Assembly (NCBI RefSeq): GCF_003675325.1
Contig: NZ_CP033073.1
Span: forward strand, 3,472,001 to 3,536,000
Direction of reading: 5' to 3'
Length of the DNA: 64,000 nucleotides
DNA from: Streptomyces dangxiongensis
GTDB taxonomy: Bacteria > Actinomycetota > Actinomycetes > Streptomycetales > Streptomycetaceae
Shown: piece after piece, positions 18,888 to 28,235 of the stretch
Position numbering within the stretch: position 1 is the stretch's first letter
Layout: the number at the start of each line of letters is the position of its first letter
Notes under the pieces: model-generated
What the model was told of the DNA's origin: nothing
Database searches by the model: none
The model's input: the letters and a program-made list of their open reading frames with translations, nothing else
Made by a program: the position numbers and the translations under genes

Positions 18888-19322
18888 CTATCGCCCGTCC
18901 GCCCCCTCTGCCGAGCCGGGGTTCTCGTCCCGGCGGTCTTCCTGGGCCCGCCGGGTTTCTTCCGGTCCCTGGACGATGCGTACGGCGTCCCTGAGGGCCT
19001 GACGCTGTTCGTCGCTCATCATCCCGAAGAAGGCGACGAGAGCGGCGGCCGGGTTGTCGCTCTGCGACCAGGCGTCGTTCATGAGGGCGGCCGCGTAGGC
19101 GGCTCGTGTCGACACGGCCTCATATCGATAGGCCCGCCCTTCCGCCTCGCGGCGGACCCAGCCCTTCTGATGGAGATTGTCCAGAACGGTCATCACGGTG
19201 GTGTACGCGATCGACCGTTCCTGCTGCAGGTCTTCCAGGACTTCCCGAACGGTCACCGGGCGGTTCCACTTCCACACCCGCGTCATCACCGCGTCTTCGA
19301 GTTCTCCCAATGGGCGAGGCAC
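18888..19322 (-). CDS. BlaI/MecI/CopY family transcriptional repressor
   Basis: This is a winged-helix repressor of the family normally inactivated by a BlaR/MecR sensor protease. The GTG at 19322 begins a 144-residue protein with LGELEDAVMTRVWKWNRPVT, VREVLEDLQQERSIAYTTVM and the recognition helix region TVLDNLHQKGWVRRE. A charged tail (EETRRAQEDRRDENPGSAEG) closes it. No BlaR-type M56 peptidase gene lies in the window, so its signal must come from elsewhere or it may respond directly. It is probably in one transcript with the GNAT gene downstream. Confidence 0.9.
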   Translation of the reverse strand: MPRPLGELEDAVMTRVWKWNRPVTVREVLEDLQQERSIAYTTVMTVLDNLHQKGWVRREAEGRAYRYEAVSTRAAYAAALMNDAWSQSDNPAAALVAFFGMMSDEQRQALRDAVRIVQGPEETRRAQEDRRDENPGSAEGADGR

Positions 19323-19560
19323 AGCTCAGAACAATAGTGGGAGATCCCGGCAATGGCGTGCCGGACGTGCGCTAGGCCTGCAAACACGCACAAAAAGGGC
19401 CTATGGCTCGGAAGGCTCCGCGGGGTGCCGGGATGCCGTACGTCCGGGCGGGCGCGTACCCGGCGTGTGCCGGGCGCGCTCGGCGGCGTACGGCAGGACG
19501 CGCGACGGCCGCGGCTGCCGCCGGTAGGGGGTGCGCCGCTGGTGGGGAGGGGTGTGCTGC

Positions 19561-19740
19561 TCAGGCGTCGCCGGCGGCGGGGGCCTGACGCGCACCCTCC
19601 ACGCGTGCGAGGGCGGCGTCGACGGCCGCGTCCTCCTTGGCCTTGGCGGCCCCGCCCTGGGTCTTCACGATCACCCTGACCACACCGACGAAGAACGCGG
19701 CCATGACGACCGGGGGCACGAGCGCGGAGACGTAGTCCAT
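19561..19740 (-). CDS. Small single-pass membrane protein (59 aa)
   Basis: The ATG at 19740 begins MDYVSALVPPVVMAAFFVGV, a short extracytoplasmic start followed by one membrane helix. A cytoplasmic charged tail follows (KTQGGAAKAKEDAAVDAALA). Upstream in-frame codons read through low-complexity GC-rich sequence and are not credible. The ribosome binding site is weak (GGTGG). I associate this type with short membrane proteins conserved at this locus in Streptomyces, but the function is unknown. It lies just downstream, on the minus strand, of the tandem repeat tract. Confidence 0.7.
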   Translation of the reverse strand: MDYVSALVPPVVMAAFFVGVVRVIVKTQGGAAKAKEDAAVDAALARVEGARQAPAAGDA

Positions 19741-19784
19741 GCCACCAGGGTAGCCACGGATCCCGTCCGGACCGGCGCGGGGTG

Positions 19785-20125
19785 GGCCCCTCGCCGCGCC
19801 GCGGCACGGGCCGGGGGCCGAGGGCCGGGGGGCTGGTGCCAGCCCCCCGGCGAGCCGCCGGGGTTCGGCACGGGCGGGGGCCGGGCAGTGCCGGCCCGCT
19901 GGGAGCTGCCGGGGGCCCGCCACGGGCAGGCCGGGCAGTGGCGCCAGACCACGGCCGGCCGCCGGAGGCCCGCCACGGGGCGGGGGCCGCGTGGTGGTTC
20001 AGTCCACGGCCGGCCGCCGGAGGCCCGGCACAGGCAGGGGCCGCGTGGTGCGGCCAGACCACGGCCGGCCGCCGCAGGCCCGGGCGGGCGGGGGCCGCGT
20101 GGTCGTGTCAGCCCGCGGCGAGCTG
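19785..20125. repeat. GC-rich minisatellite with 55-bp period
   Basis: Three close copies start CCACGGCCGGCCGCCG at 19949, 20004 and 20059, exactly 55 nt apart. Each continues with a GCCCG segment and GGGGCCGCGTGGT. More degenerate copies extend left to about 19785 (for example GAGCCGCCGGGGTTCGGCAC near 19851). On the right the last unit merges into the 3' end of the gene ending at 20108. The block fills most of the gap between two minus-strand genes. Confidence 0.85.
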
Positions 20126-20764
20126 CCGGGGTTCCGCCGGCTTGCGGCGTGGGAAGACCTCTCCCGGCGTGGGGACGGGCCGCTTCGGCGCGTCCGGCGC
20201 GGGCCGCTCCCCGGGGGTCGGCGCGGGTTCCGGCGCGGGTTCCGGCTCGGGCTTGGCGGGCTCCTCGGCCCGCTCCGCCGCACCCGGCTCCCCCGCGCCG
20301 CCCGCCAGGGCCAGCAGGCGCGTCCGCGCGGACGGCACCGCGGGCGCCGGCACCTTGCGCGCGCCCTGGGCGAACCGGGCCCGTACGTCCTGCTCGGCGA
20401 GCGTGCGGCAGCGCTCCAGCAGCGTCGCCGCCACCGGGTTCCCGCGCAGTGCCCGCAGCGCGGCGAGGTCGTCCGGCGCGGGCCGGTACCCGGCTCCCAG
20501 GACCTCCTCCAGGAGGGCGAGGTAGCCGGCGGCGGTGCCCGGCAGCGCGGCCCGGTACCGGCCCAGGTCGGCCACCAGGAAGGCGCGGAGTCTGGCCCCC
20601 TCGCACATCGCCTCGTCGAGGGACTCGGCGAGGCGGAAGCAGTCCTGCACGTCCTCGGCGGAGGCGTGGCCGGGGTGGAGGGCGAGGGCGAGGGCGCGAC
20701 GGAGCACACGCAGCTCCTCCACGCCGAACGCCATGCCGCCGCGGGATCCGTATGGCGTGGGCAT
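20108..20764 (-). CDS. Conserved hypothetical protein with helical domain and Pro/Glu-rich tail
   Basis: I do not recognise a named family. The 218-residue protein has an all-helical N-terminal half (ELRVLRRALALALHPGHASA, then DVQDCFRLAESLDEAMCEGA and later DLAALRALRGNPVAATLLE). A disordered tail rich in Pro, Glu and Ala follows from about residue 150 (PAKPEPEPAPEPAPTPGERP). No membrane segment is visible. The ATG at 20764 lacks a clear ribosome binding site; an ATG at 20734 (MAFGVEEL) is an alternative. The final codons (PAEPRQLAAG) are the source-like edge of the 55-bp tandem repeats downstream, so the C-terminus may vary between strains. Confidence 0.7.
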   Translation of the reverse strand: MPTPYGSRGGMAFGVEELRVLRRALALALHPGHASAEDVQDCFRLAESLDEAMCEGARLRAFLVADLGRYRAALPGTAAGYLALLEEVLGAGYRPAPDDLAALRALRGNPVAATLLERCRTLAEQDVRARFAQGARKVPAPAVPSARTRLLALAGGAGEPGAAERAEEPAKPEPEPAPEPAPTPGERPAPDAPKRPVPTPGEVFPRRKPAEPRQLAAG

Positions 20765-20892
20765 GCGGCGACGCTATCGCTAATCGGACAAAGGTGACGG
20801 ATCGGAACGCTTGTCCCGGCGCGTGTCGCTTCCGGTTTCCCCCGTCCGGTGCCACGGGCGGGGCCGGCACCACCGAGGGCGCCGGCCGCACC

Positions 20893-21690
20893 TCACAGCC
20901 GCGAGACGTTCCGCTCGTACACCAGCCGCAGCCCGATCAGCGTCAGCCACGGCTGGTGCTCGTCGATCACCGAGGACTCCCCCAGCACCATCGGCGCGAG
21001 CCCGCCCGTGGCGATCACCGTGACGTCGTCCGGGTCGCCGGCCAGCTCCCGGGCCATCCGGCCGACCACTCCGTCGACCTGCCCGGCGAACCCGTACACG
21101 ATGCCCGCCTGCATGGCCTCGACCGTGTTCTTGCCGATCACGCTGCGCGGCCGGGCCACCTCGATCTTGCGTAGCTGCGCGCCCTTGACGCCGAGCGCCT
21201 CCACGGAGATCTCGATGCCGGGCGCGATGACGCCGCCGACGTACTCCCCGCGCGCGGAGACCGCGTCGAACGTGGTCGCCGTACCGAAGTCGACGACGAT
21301 CGCCGGGCCGCCGTACAGCTCGACGGCCGCGACCGCGTTGATGATCCGGTCCGCGCCGACCTCCTTGGGGTTGTCGGTGAGGATCGGCACGCCCGTCTTC
21401 ACGCCCGGCTCGACCAGCACGGCGGGGACGTCGCCGTAGTACCGCCGGGTCACCTCACGCAGCTCGTGCAGCACCGACGGGACGGTGGCGCAGATCGCGA
21501 TGCCGTCGATGCCGTCGCCCAGCTCGTCGCCGAGCAGCGGGTGCATCCCCATCAGGCCCTGGAGCAGCACCGCCAGCTCGTCCGCCGTGCGGCGCGCGTC
21601 CGTGGAGATGCGCCAGTGCTCGACGATGTCCTCGCCGTCGAACAGGCCGAGGACGGTGTGCGTGTTGCCGACGTCGATCGTGAGCAGCAT
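20893..21690 (-). CDS. coaX: Type III pantothenate kinase
   Basis: CoaX phosphorylates pantothenate, the first step of CoA synthesis, and unlike CoaA is not inhibited by CoA. The ATG at 21690 gives 265 aa and follows GGCGGAG, with the upstream gene ending 5 nt before. Motifs of the ASKHA fold are present: phosphate-1 LLTIDVGNTHT (2-12), the pantothenate-side segment VGADRIINAVAA, and phosphate-2 VVDFGTATTFDAV, followed by YVGGVIAPG. The length is normal. As the last gene of a panC-nadB-nadC unit it couples vitamin and cofactor synthesis. Confidence 0.96.
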   Translation of the reverse strand: MLLTIDVGNTHTVLGLFDGEDIVEHWRISTDARRTADELAVLLQGLMGMHPLLGDELGDGIDGIAICATVPSVLHELREVTRRYYGDVPAVLVEPGVKTGVPILTDNPKEVGADRIINAVAAVELYGGPAIVVDFGTATTFDAVSARGEYVGGVIAPGIEISVEALGVKGAQLRKIEVARPRSVIGKNTVEAMQAGIVYGFAGQVDGVVGRMARELAGDPDDVTVIATGGLAPMVLGESSVIDEHQPWLTLIGLRLVYERNVSRL

Positions 21691-21695
21691 GGCCG

Positions 21696-22700
21696 TTACT
21701 CCGCCTCGCGCAGGTCCAGGCCGATGTCCAGGATCGGCGAGGAGTGGGTGAGCGCGCCGACGGCCAGGAAGTCCACGCCGGTCTCGGCGTACGCGCGCGC
21801 GTTGGCGAGCGTCAGCCGGCCGGAGGCCTCCAGCAGCGCCCGGCCGCCGGCGATGGCGACGGCCTCCTCGCACTCGCCGGGCGTGAAGTTGTCCAGCAGG
21901 ATGAGGTCGGCGCCCGCGTCGACGACCTCGCGCAACTGGTGCAGGGTGTCGACCTCGACCTCGATGGGCACCTCCGGGAACGTCTCCCGCACGGCCTCGA
22001 AGGCCTGCGCGACGCCACCGGCGGCGACCACGTGGTTGTCCTTCACCAGGGCCGCGTCCGAGAGCGACATGCGGTGGTTGACGCCCCCGCCGCAGCGGAC
22101 GGCGAACTTCTCCAGCGAGCGCAGGCCCGGGGTCGTCTTGCGGGTGTCCCGCACGCGCGCCCGGGTGCCCTCCAGCGCGTCCGCCCACGCGCGCGTGGCG
22201 GTCGCGATGCCGGACAGCCGGCACAGGATGTTCAGCGCGCTCCGCTCACCGGTGAGGAGGTCACGCGTGCGCGTGGTGACCGACAGCAGTTTCTGCCCGG
22301 CCTCGATCCGGTCGCCGTCCTCCACGTGCCGCTCGACCTCGAACTCGTCCGTGCAGACCACGGAGAGCACGGCCTCGGCGACCCGCAGGCCGGCCACGAC
22401 ACCGGCCTCACGCGCGGTGAAGTCGGCGGTGGCCACCGCCTCCTCGGGGATGGTCGCGACGGTCGTCACGTCCACGCCGCCGTCCAGGTCCTCCTGGACG
22501 GCGACGTTGGCGATGTCCTCGACCTCGATGGGGTCGAGCCCGGCGGCGGCCAGCAGCTCGGCGAGCGCGGGGTCGAGCCCGCACTCCGCGTACTCTGCGG
22601 CCTCCGCGGCCTCATCGTCGTTCTCGGCGCCGCAGGCGCAGCCGTCACCGCAGCCGCCGGTCGGGGCGAGGGGAAGGTCGTCGGTGCTCACGTCTGTCAC
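21696..22700 (-). CDS. nadC: Nicotinate-nucleotide pyrophosphorylase (carboxylating)
   Basis: NadC converts quinolinate and PRPP to nicotinate mononucleotide in de novo NAD synthesis. The GTG at 22700 overlaps the nadB stop by four bases (GTGA), so translation is coupled. The 334-residue protein has an extra Cys/Glu-rich N-terminus (GGCGDGCACGAENDDE). The family domain follows: NILCRLSGIATATR, the quinolinate-binding TRKTTPGLRSLEK, the loop CGGGVNHRMSLSDAALVKDN, and the C-terminal TIM-barrel strands (LILLDNFTPGE, VDFLAVGALTHS). The N-terminal cysteine cluster is not needed for catalysis and is unusual; metal binding is possible. Confidence 0.96.
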   Translation of the reverse strand: MTDVSTDDLPLAPTGGCGDGCACGAENDDEAAEAAEYAECGLDPALAELLAAAGLDPIEVEDIANVAVQEDLDGGVDVTTVATIPEEAVATADFTAREAGVVAGLRVAEAVLSVVCTDEFEVERHVEDGDRIEAGQKLLSVTTRTRDLLTGERSALNILCRLSGIATATRAWADALEGTRARVRDTRKTTPGLRSLEKFAVRCGGGVNHRMSLSDAALVKDNHVVAAGGVAQAFEAVRETFPEVPIEVEVDTLHQLREVVDAGADLILLDNFTPGECEEAVAIAGGRALLEASGRLTLANARAYAETGVDFLAVGALTHSSPILDIGLDLREAE

Positions 22701-24420
22701 TGCTCCTGTGGACGCTGGTCGGGCCGGATCGGGGGGAAGTCTGCGGTGGCGGTGGTGCGTACGGCCAGCGACCGGTCAGGATTGAGCCGTACGACGATGT
22801 GGCGCCGCCAGGTGGTGTCGTCGCGCTCGGCACGGTCCTCGCGCCAGTGGCAGCCGCGGGTCTCCTCGCGCAGCAGGGCCGCGGCGACCAGGACCCGGGC
22901 CACGCACAGGAGGTTCGTCGCCTCCCAGGGTGTCCACGCCGGGTTCGGCGGTCTTGCCGTTCTCCTCCAGCGCGTCCCGGGCCTCGCTGTGCAGGTCCTG
23001 GAGCTGGTCCGCGGCCCTGGCCAGGGACTTCTCCGAGCGCAGCACGCCCGGCGCCGCCGGTCATGATCCGCTGGATCGCGAACCGGCTCTCCGGGGCGAG
23101 CAGCGGGTGCGCGGGCCTGCCGGGGTGCGGGACCGGTGCGGGCACGCGCGCGCGCAGGCCGTCGTCCGCGTGTGCGGCGGCGATGTCGGCGGCGATCCGC
23201 TCGGCGTACACGAGCCCTTCGAGGAGCGAGTTGGAGGCGAGCCGGTTGGCGCCGTGCACGCCGGTGCACGCGACCTCGCCGCACGCGTACAGGCCGGGCA
23301 CGGTCGTCCGGCCGTGGGCGTCGGTGCGGACGCCACCGGAGGCGTAGTGGGCGGCCGGGGCGATCGGGATGGGCTCGGTGACCGGGTCGATGCCGTTGGC
23401 CCGGCAGGCGGCCAGGATGGTCGGGAAGCGGTGCTCCCACATCTCGGCGCCGAAGTGCCGGGCGTCGAGGAACATGTGTTCGGCGTCCTGCTCCTGCATG
23501 CGCCGCATGATGCCCTTGGCGACGATGTCCCGCGGGGCCAGTTCGGCCAGTTCGTGCTGCCCCACCATGAAGCGCACTCCGTCGCCGTCGACCAGGTGGG
23601 CGCCCTCGCCGCGCACCGCCTCGGAGACCAGCGGCTGCTGGCCCTCGGCGTCCGTGCCGAGGAACAGCACGGTCGGGTGGAACTGCACGAACTCCAGGTC
23701 GCTGACCTCCGCGCCCGCGCGCAGCGCCAGCGCCACGCCGTCACCGGTCGACACCGACGGGTTGGTGGTCGCGGAGAACACCTGGCCCATGCCGCCGGTC
23801 GCGAGGACCACCGCGGGGGCGTGCACGGCGCCCACGCCGTCGTGCTGGCCCTCGCCCATCACGTGCAGGGTGACACCGGCCGTGCGGCCTTCGGCGTCCG
23901 TGAGCAGGTCCAGTACCAGCGCGTTCTCCACGGTGCGCAGCCCGCGCGCGCGGACGGCCTCCACGAGCGCCCGGGAGATCTCCGCGCCGGTCGCGTCGCC
24001 GCCCGCGTGCGCGATGCGGCGGCGGTGGTGACCGCCCTCGCGGGTGAGTTCCAGCTCTCCCGCGGAGGACTCGTCGAAGTGGGCGCCGGTGTCGATGAGC
24101 CGCCGCACCGCGTCGGGGCCCTCGGTGACGAGGATCCGTACGGCCTCCTCGTCGCACAGGCCCGCGCCCGCCACCAGGGTGTCCTCAAGGTGCTGCTCGG
24201 GGGTGTCGCCCTCGCCGAGGGCGGCGGCGATGCCGCCCTGCGCCCAGCGGGTGGAGCCGTCGTCCAGGCGCGCCTTGGTGACGACGACCGTGCTGAGCCC
24301 GGCGGCCTCACAGCGCAGCGCCGCGGTCAGGCCGGCCACTCCGGAGCCGACGACGACCACGTCCGCGGAGACGGCCCAGCCGGGCGCGGGTGCGTGCAGT
24401 CGTATGCCTGTGCTGGTCAC
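22697..24420 (-). CDS. nadB: L-aspartate oxidase NadB, reading frame broken twice
   Basis: NadB oxidises aspartate to iminoaspartate using FAD. The corrected protein would be about 573 aa. It has the FAD motif [13 protein letters not shown] (residues 21-33), the active-site region [28 protein letters not shown], and [20 protein letters not shown] near the flavin end. As written there is one extra base in the CCC at 23047-23049 (after RIMTGGAG). A second extra base lies in the GGG at 22928-22930 (after EPGVDT). Removing both joins the three frames and ends at the TGA at 22697-22699. The start is a GTG at 24420 overlapping the panC stop by four bases. Other than the frame breaks nothing suggests decay. 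Confidence 0.9.
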
Positions 24421-25409
24421 GAGGCGGCTCCGAAGGTGAGGGGGAGGTTGTCGATCAGCCGGGTCGTGCCGACCCGGGCGGCGACGGCGAGGACGGCCCC
24501 GCCGGTGAAGTCGTCACCGATCTCCGTGAAGTCGGCGGGATCGACCAGCGCGAGGTAGTCCAGCCGGAGCGGCGGTTCGAGGCGGGCGGCGTCGTCCAGG
24601 ACCTGGCGGGCGGCGGCACGGACGGCCGCCGGGCCGCCGGGCGCGGCCGTGGCCACCGCGTGCGCGTCGGCCGCCGCACGCGACTCGCCCAAGGCGCTCA
24701 GCGCCTCGGCACGCGCGTGCGTGGAGGGCACTTCCCGGGCCCGCGCGCACAGCGCCTCCTGCGCCGCGTGCCGGTCCCGGCCGGCGAACAGCGCGCGGGA
24801 CAGCGCGAGCGCGGTACGCCGCTCCGGCGGCGAGAGGTAGCGGTTACGGCTGGACAGGGCGAGCCCGTCCTCCTCGCGCACGGTCGGTACGGCGACGACG
24901 TCGACGCCGAAGTTCAGGTCCCGCACCATGCGCCGGATCAGGGCTAGCTGCTGGGCGTCCTTCTGCCCGAACAGGGCGACGTCGGGGCGGGTGAGGTGCA
25001 GCAGCTTGGCGACGACGGTGAGCATGCCGTCGAAGTGGCCGGGCCGCGAACCGCCTTCCAGGCGCTCGCCCATGGGGCCCGCGGAGACGCGCACCTGGGG
25101 TTCGCCGCCCGGGTAGACCTCGTCCACGGAGGGCGCGAACACGGCGTCGGCGCCGGACCGCCCGGCCAGCGCGAGGTCGGCGTCGAGGGTGCGCGGATAG
25201 CGGTCGAGGTCCTCGCCCGCGCCGAACTGCAACGGGTTCACGAACACCGTGACGACGACCTCGCCGTCCGGGCCGGCGATCTCGCGGGCGGTGCGGATCA
25301 GGGTCGCGTGGCCCTCGTGCAGGGCGCCCATCGTCATCACGACGGCGCGACGGCCGTGGCGCACCCGCGCGTGCAGCTCTTCGGCGGTGCTCAGCAGGGC
25401 GGTGGTCAT
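24417..25409 (-). CDS. panC: Pantothenate synthetase
   Basis: PanC joins pantoate and beta-alanine with ATP to form pantothenate. The 330-residue protein shows the cytidylyltransferase-type motifs: [10 protein letters not shown] with HEGH at 31-34, [38 protein letters not shown], and the KMSKS-like [14 protein letters not shown]. The C-terminal part is longer than in E. coli and Ala/Arg-rich. The ATG at 25409 overlaps the upstream gene's stop by four bases (ATGA), and nadB overlaps its own stop. It sits second in a five-gene cofactor operon that ends with coaX. Confidence 0.97.
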   Translation of the reverse strand: MTTALLSTAEELHARVRHGRRAVVMTMGALHEGHATLIRTAREIAGPDGEVVVTVFVNPLQFGAGEDLDRYPRTLDADLALAGRSGADAVFAPSVDEVYPGGEPQVRVSAGPMGERLEGGSRPGHFDGMLTVVAKLLHLTRPDVALFGQKDAQQLALIRRMVRDLNFGVDVVAVPTVREEDGLALSSRNRYLSPPERRTALALSRALFAGRDRHAAQEALCARAREVPSTHARAEALSALGESRAAADAHAVATAAPGGPAAVRAAARQVLDDAARLEPPLRLDYLALVDPADFTEIGDDFTGGAVLAVAARVGTTRLIDNLPLTFGAAS

Positions 25410-26452
25410 CGGTCGTTCCCCTCGATGCCGGTCGAGCCGTCGGTGCCATCGGTGCCGTCCGGGCCGTCGGTGCCGTTCATGCCTCCGGTGCCGTCCGGTC
25501 CGCCGGTGCCGCCGGTGCCGCCGTGTCCGGGGCTTTCTGGGCTTCCTGGGCTTCCGTCGGCGAGTACCCCGAGGAGGTCCTCGGCCAGTTCCGGCTTCAG
25601 CAGACCGTGTGCGAGGGCCCGGTCGGCCGTCGCACGAGCCATCGCCAGGTAGCCCGCCACCGCCTGCGGGGCGTGTTTGCGCAGCTCGGTGACGTGCGCG
25701 GCGACCGTGCCGGCGTCCCCGCGTGCGACGGGCCCGGTCAGGGCCGCGTCACCGGAGCGCAGGGCGTTGTCCAGGGCGGCGCCGAGCAGCGGGCCGAGCA
25801 TCCGGTCGGGCGCCGTCACGCCGGCCGTGCGCAGCAACTCCATGGACTGCGCGACCAGGGTCACCAGGTGATTGGCGCCCAGGGCCAGGGCGGCGTGGTA
25901 CAGCGGGCGGTTCTCCTCGCTGATCCACTCCGGCTCGCCGCCCATCTCGATCACCAGGGCCTCGGCGGCCAGCCGCAGCTCCTCGGGGGCGGTGACCCCG
26001 AAGGAGCAGCCCGCGAGGCGCTGGACGTCCACGGGCGTGCCGGTGAAGGTCATCGCCGGGTGCAGGGCCAGCGGCAGGGCGCCCGCGCGCAGGGCCGGGT
26101 CGAGGACCCTCGCGCCGTACCGCCCGGAGGTGTGCACGAGTAGCTGGCCCGGCCGTACCGCGCCGGTCTCGGCCAGGCCCGCGACCAGGCCGGGCAGGGC
26201 GTCGTCGGGGACCGTGAGCAGCACCAGGTCGGCGCGCCGCAGGACCTCGGCGGGCGGCACGAGGGGCACGTCGGGGAGCAGGGCCCCGGCGCGCCTGCGG
26301 GACGCGTCGGAGACCCCGGAGACGGCCACCGGGCGGTGCCCGGCGAGCTGGAGGGACGCGGCCAGCACGGGGCCCACGCGGCCGGCGCCGACGACGCCGA
26401 CGGTGAGCCGCGCGGGGCGGTCCCTGAGATCTGGCTGGTGGACTGTACTCAC
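25406..26452 (-). CDS. Rossmann-like DUF2520 protein with Gly-rich repeat tail
   Basis: This is a 348-residue putative NAD(P)-dependent reductase. It has an N-terminal Rossmann fold ([20 protein letters not shown], residues ~16-35), the segment [13 protein letters not shown], and a helical DUF2520 domain ([20 protein letters not shown]). Members are related to ketopantoate and pyrroline-carboxylate reductases. Placement as first gene of the panC-nadB-nadC-coaX operon makes a role in pantoate formation possible but unproven. The C-terminal ~45 residues are Gly/Asp/Thr repeats ([18 protein letters not shown]) encoded by GGTGCCGTC-like tandem DNA at about 25430-25530, probably slippage-prone. 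The start is a GTG at 26452. Confidence 0.85.
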   Translation of the reverse strand: MSTVHQPDLRDRPARLTVGVVGAGRVGPVLAASLQLAGHRPVAVSGVSDASRRRAGALLPDVPLVPPAEVLRRADLVLLTVPDDALPGLVAGLAETGAVRPGQLLVHTSGRYGARVLDPALRAGALPLALHPAMTFTGTPVDVQRLAGCSFGVTAPEELRLAAEALVIEMGGEPEWISEENRPLYHAALALGANHLVTLVAQSMELLRTAGVTAPDRMLGPLLGAALDNALRSGDAALTGPVARGDAGTVAAHVTELRKHAPQAVAGYLAMARATADRALAHGLLKPELAEDLLGVLADGSPGSPESPGHGGTGGTGGPDGTGGMNGTDGPDGTDGTDGSTGIEGNDR

Positions 26453-26635
26453 GCGACGGCGGCCTTCCCGTTCCAGTCCGCTCTGGGTACCGGACGATTT
26501 CTCGTCATGTTAACGCTATCCGGCGGACGGCGGCCGGTTGTCCACAGGCTGTGGGTATCCGCGCGCCGCCGCACCCGCCGGGCGGCGGCGAAAACGGGGT
26601 GCCCGCGCGCGGGCGGCACGGCATCATCGCGCGCA

Positions 26636-27783
26636 TGGACGATGCGGTGGAGCAGGGCGACGGGCGTTCGGTGCGGCAGCGGCGGGCGGCCGTCCACCGG
26701 CAGGCCCGGGTGCTGTCGCGTTCCGGCCTGCGGGACACGATCGGCTAACGGCTGGCGTACCTGACGGAGACGGCTCCCGAGGTGTACGACCTGGACGAGC
26801 CGGCCGACGTGTACGGCGACCGGATCGTCGTGCACCTGGAGGAGCGGGTCGCCGCCCTGCTCGGCACGGAGGCCGCCGCGTTCTTCCCGACCGGCACGAT
26901 GGCCCAGCAGGTCGCCCTGCGCTGCTGGGCCGCCCGCACCGGTTCGCCCACGGTCGCCCTGCATCCGCTCGCCCATCCGGAACGGCATGAACGGAACGCC
27001 TTCCGCGAGGTCAGCGGCCTGCGTCCGGTCCAGGTGACCACCGAGCCCCGGCTGCCCACGGCCGACGAGGTGCGTGACTTCGAGGAGCCCTTCGGCACAC
27101 TCATGCTGGAACTGCCCCTCAGGGATGCCGGTTTCGTGCTGCCCACCTGGGAGGAGCTGACGGAGGTCGTCGAGGCGGCGCGGGAGCGCGACGCGGTGGT
27201 GCACTTCGACGGCGCCCGCCTGTGGGAGTCCACTGTCCACTTCGGCCGCCCGCTGGAGGAGATCGCCGGCCTCGCCGACACGGTCTACGTGTCGTTCTAC
27301 AAGTCCCTCGGCGGGTTCGGCGGTGCCGCCGTCGCCGGCCCCAGGACGCTGATCGAGGAGGCCAGGGCCTGGCGGCACCGGTACGGCGGGTTGATCGTGC
27401 AGCAGTTCCCGACCGTGCTGTCGGCGCTCGCCGGCCTCGACCGGCAACTGCCGCGGCTGCCGGAGTACGTACGGCACGCGCGCGTGGTCGCCGCCGCGCT
27501 GCGCGAGGGCTTCACGGCCGCCGGGCTCGCCTGGTCGCGCGTCCACCCGGGGGAGCCGCACATCCACCAGTTCCAGGTCTGGCTGCCGTACGACGCGGAC
27601 GTGCTGGCGGAGGCGGCGGTGCGTCAGGCCGAGGAGACCTCGGTGCTGCTGTTCGCCAACGGCTGGGATCCGGCCGGCCCCGGGCTCGCGTTCACGGAGG
27701 TCACCGTCGACGAGGCCGGGCTGGAGTGGACGGCGACGGACGTGCGGGCGGCGGTCACGGAGTTCGTGGCGCGGCTGCCGTGA
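26636..27783 (+). pseudogene. Threonine aldolase/beta-eliminating lyase-type gene, interrupted by an in-frame TAA
   Basis: This is a PLP fold-type I enzyme of the low-specificity threonine aldolase group. Reading from the ATG at 26636, 37 codons end at a TAA at 26746-26748. The same frame then continues open to 27783 with clear family sequence: [32 protein letters not shown], and [12 protein letters not shown] with the PLP lysine. No indel is needed, only a base substitution. A GTG at 26782 with GGAG at 26766-26769 could restart translation and give 333 aa lacking the N-terminal helices. The downstream part retains the main catalytic motifs and normal codon use, so decay, if real, is recent. 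Confidence 0.8.
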
Positions 27784-27879
27784 CGGGTGCGCGGGGGAAG
27801 CCCTTGGCGCCCGGCGCCGGTCAGCGCCTTCTCCCGCTGCCGTGGCGGGTGCCGGGGCGAAGCCCGTGCGGTGCGTGCG

Positions 27880-28086
27880 TCACAGCGCGCGGGGGCGCAG
27901 CCAGCGGTCCAGGGCGCTGCGCAGCCGTCCGTGCGCCGGACGCTCGGCGACGACCGCGCGGAAGCGCCGGTGGTCGCGCAGTTCCCGGATCAGACCGAGG
28001 TCGCCGCGGCCCGGCGCGGGCGGTTCGGGCTCGCCGTGCAGTCGGGCGCGGTAGCTGTCGAGGAGGTACTGCTGGGTGATGCTCAT
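27880..28086 (-). CDS. Small conserved protein (68 aa)
   Basis: The ATG at 28086 follows GAAGGCGG and begins MSITQQYLLDSYRARLHGEP. A helical basic C-terminus follows (LRDHRRFRAVVAERPAHGR, ending WLRPRAL). There is no membrane segment or signal peptide. I have the impression that short proteins starting MSITQQYLLD are common in Streptomyces, but no function is known to me. It is divergent from the ArsR-type regulator. The upstream region carries a perfect 9-bp inverted repeat at 28155-28176. Confidence 0.7.
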   Translation of the reverse strand: MSITQQYLLDSYRARLHGEPEPPAPGRGDLGLIRELRDHRRFRAVVAERPAHGRLRSALDRWLRPRAL

Positions 28087-28154
28087 GGCGGACCGCCTTC
28101 TCGGGATGCGTGGGTACGGGCAGGCACCGACTGGTCACTGACTGATCGCCGGCT

Positions 28155-28176
28155 GGTCACCGACTGCTCGGTGACC
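28155..28176. repeat. Perfect 9-bp inverted repeat upstream of the 68-aa gene
   Basis: GGTCACCGA and TCGGTGACC are separated by CTGC. The first arm also repeats directly with CTGGTCACTGACTG at 28131-28144. It lies 70-90 nt before the small minus-strand gene and could be an operator. Confidence 0.5.
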
Positions 28177-28235
28177 GATCGGGCTCCGCGGCTGCCCCGG
28201 TGCCCTCAGACTGCTCCGGGCGCGGACCGATGTCC

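Noticed and set aside
18888..19322. Beta-lactam-responsive BlaR/BlaI system
   Set aside because: Only the BlaI-type repressor is present; no M56 sensor protease or beta-lactamase gene is adjacent.
19785..20125. CRISPR array
   Set aside because: The repeats are contiguous and degenerate without unique spacers, the unit is too long, and no cas genes are present.
19671..20891. Minus-strand 406-codon open frame across the tandem repeats
   Set aside because: It is Arg/Pro/Gly-rich translation of GC-rich repeats and lies in a different frame from the credible genes at 19561-19740 and 20108-20764.
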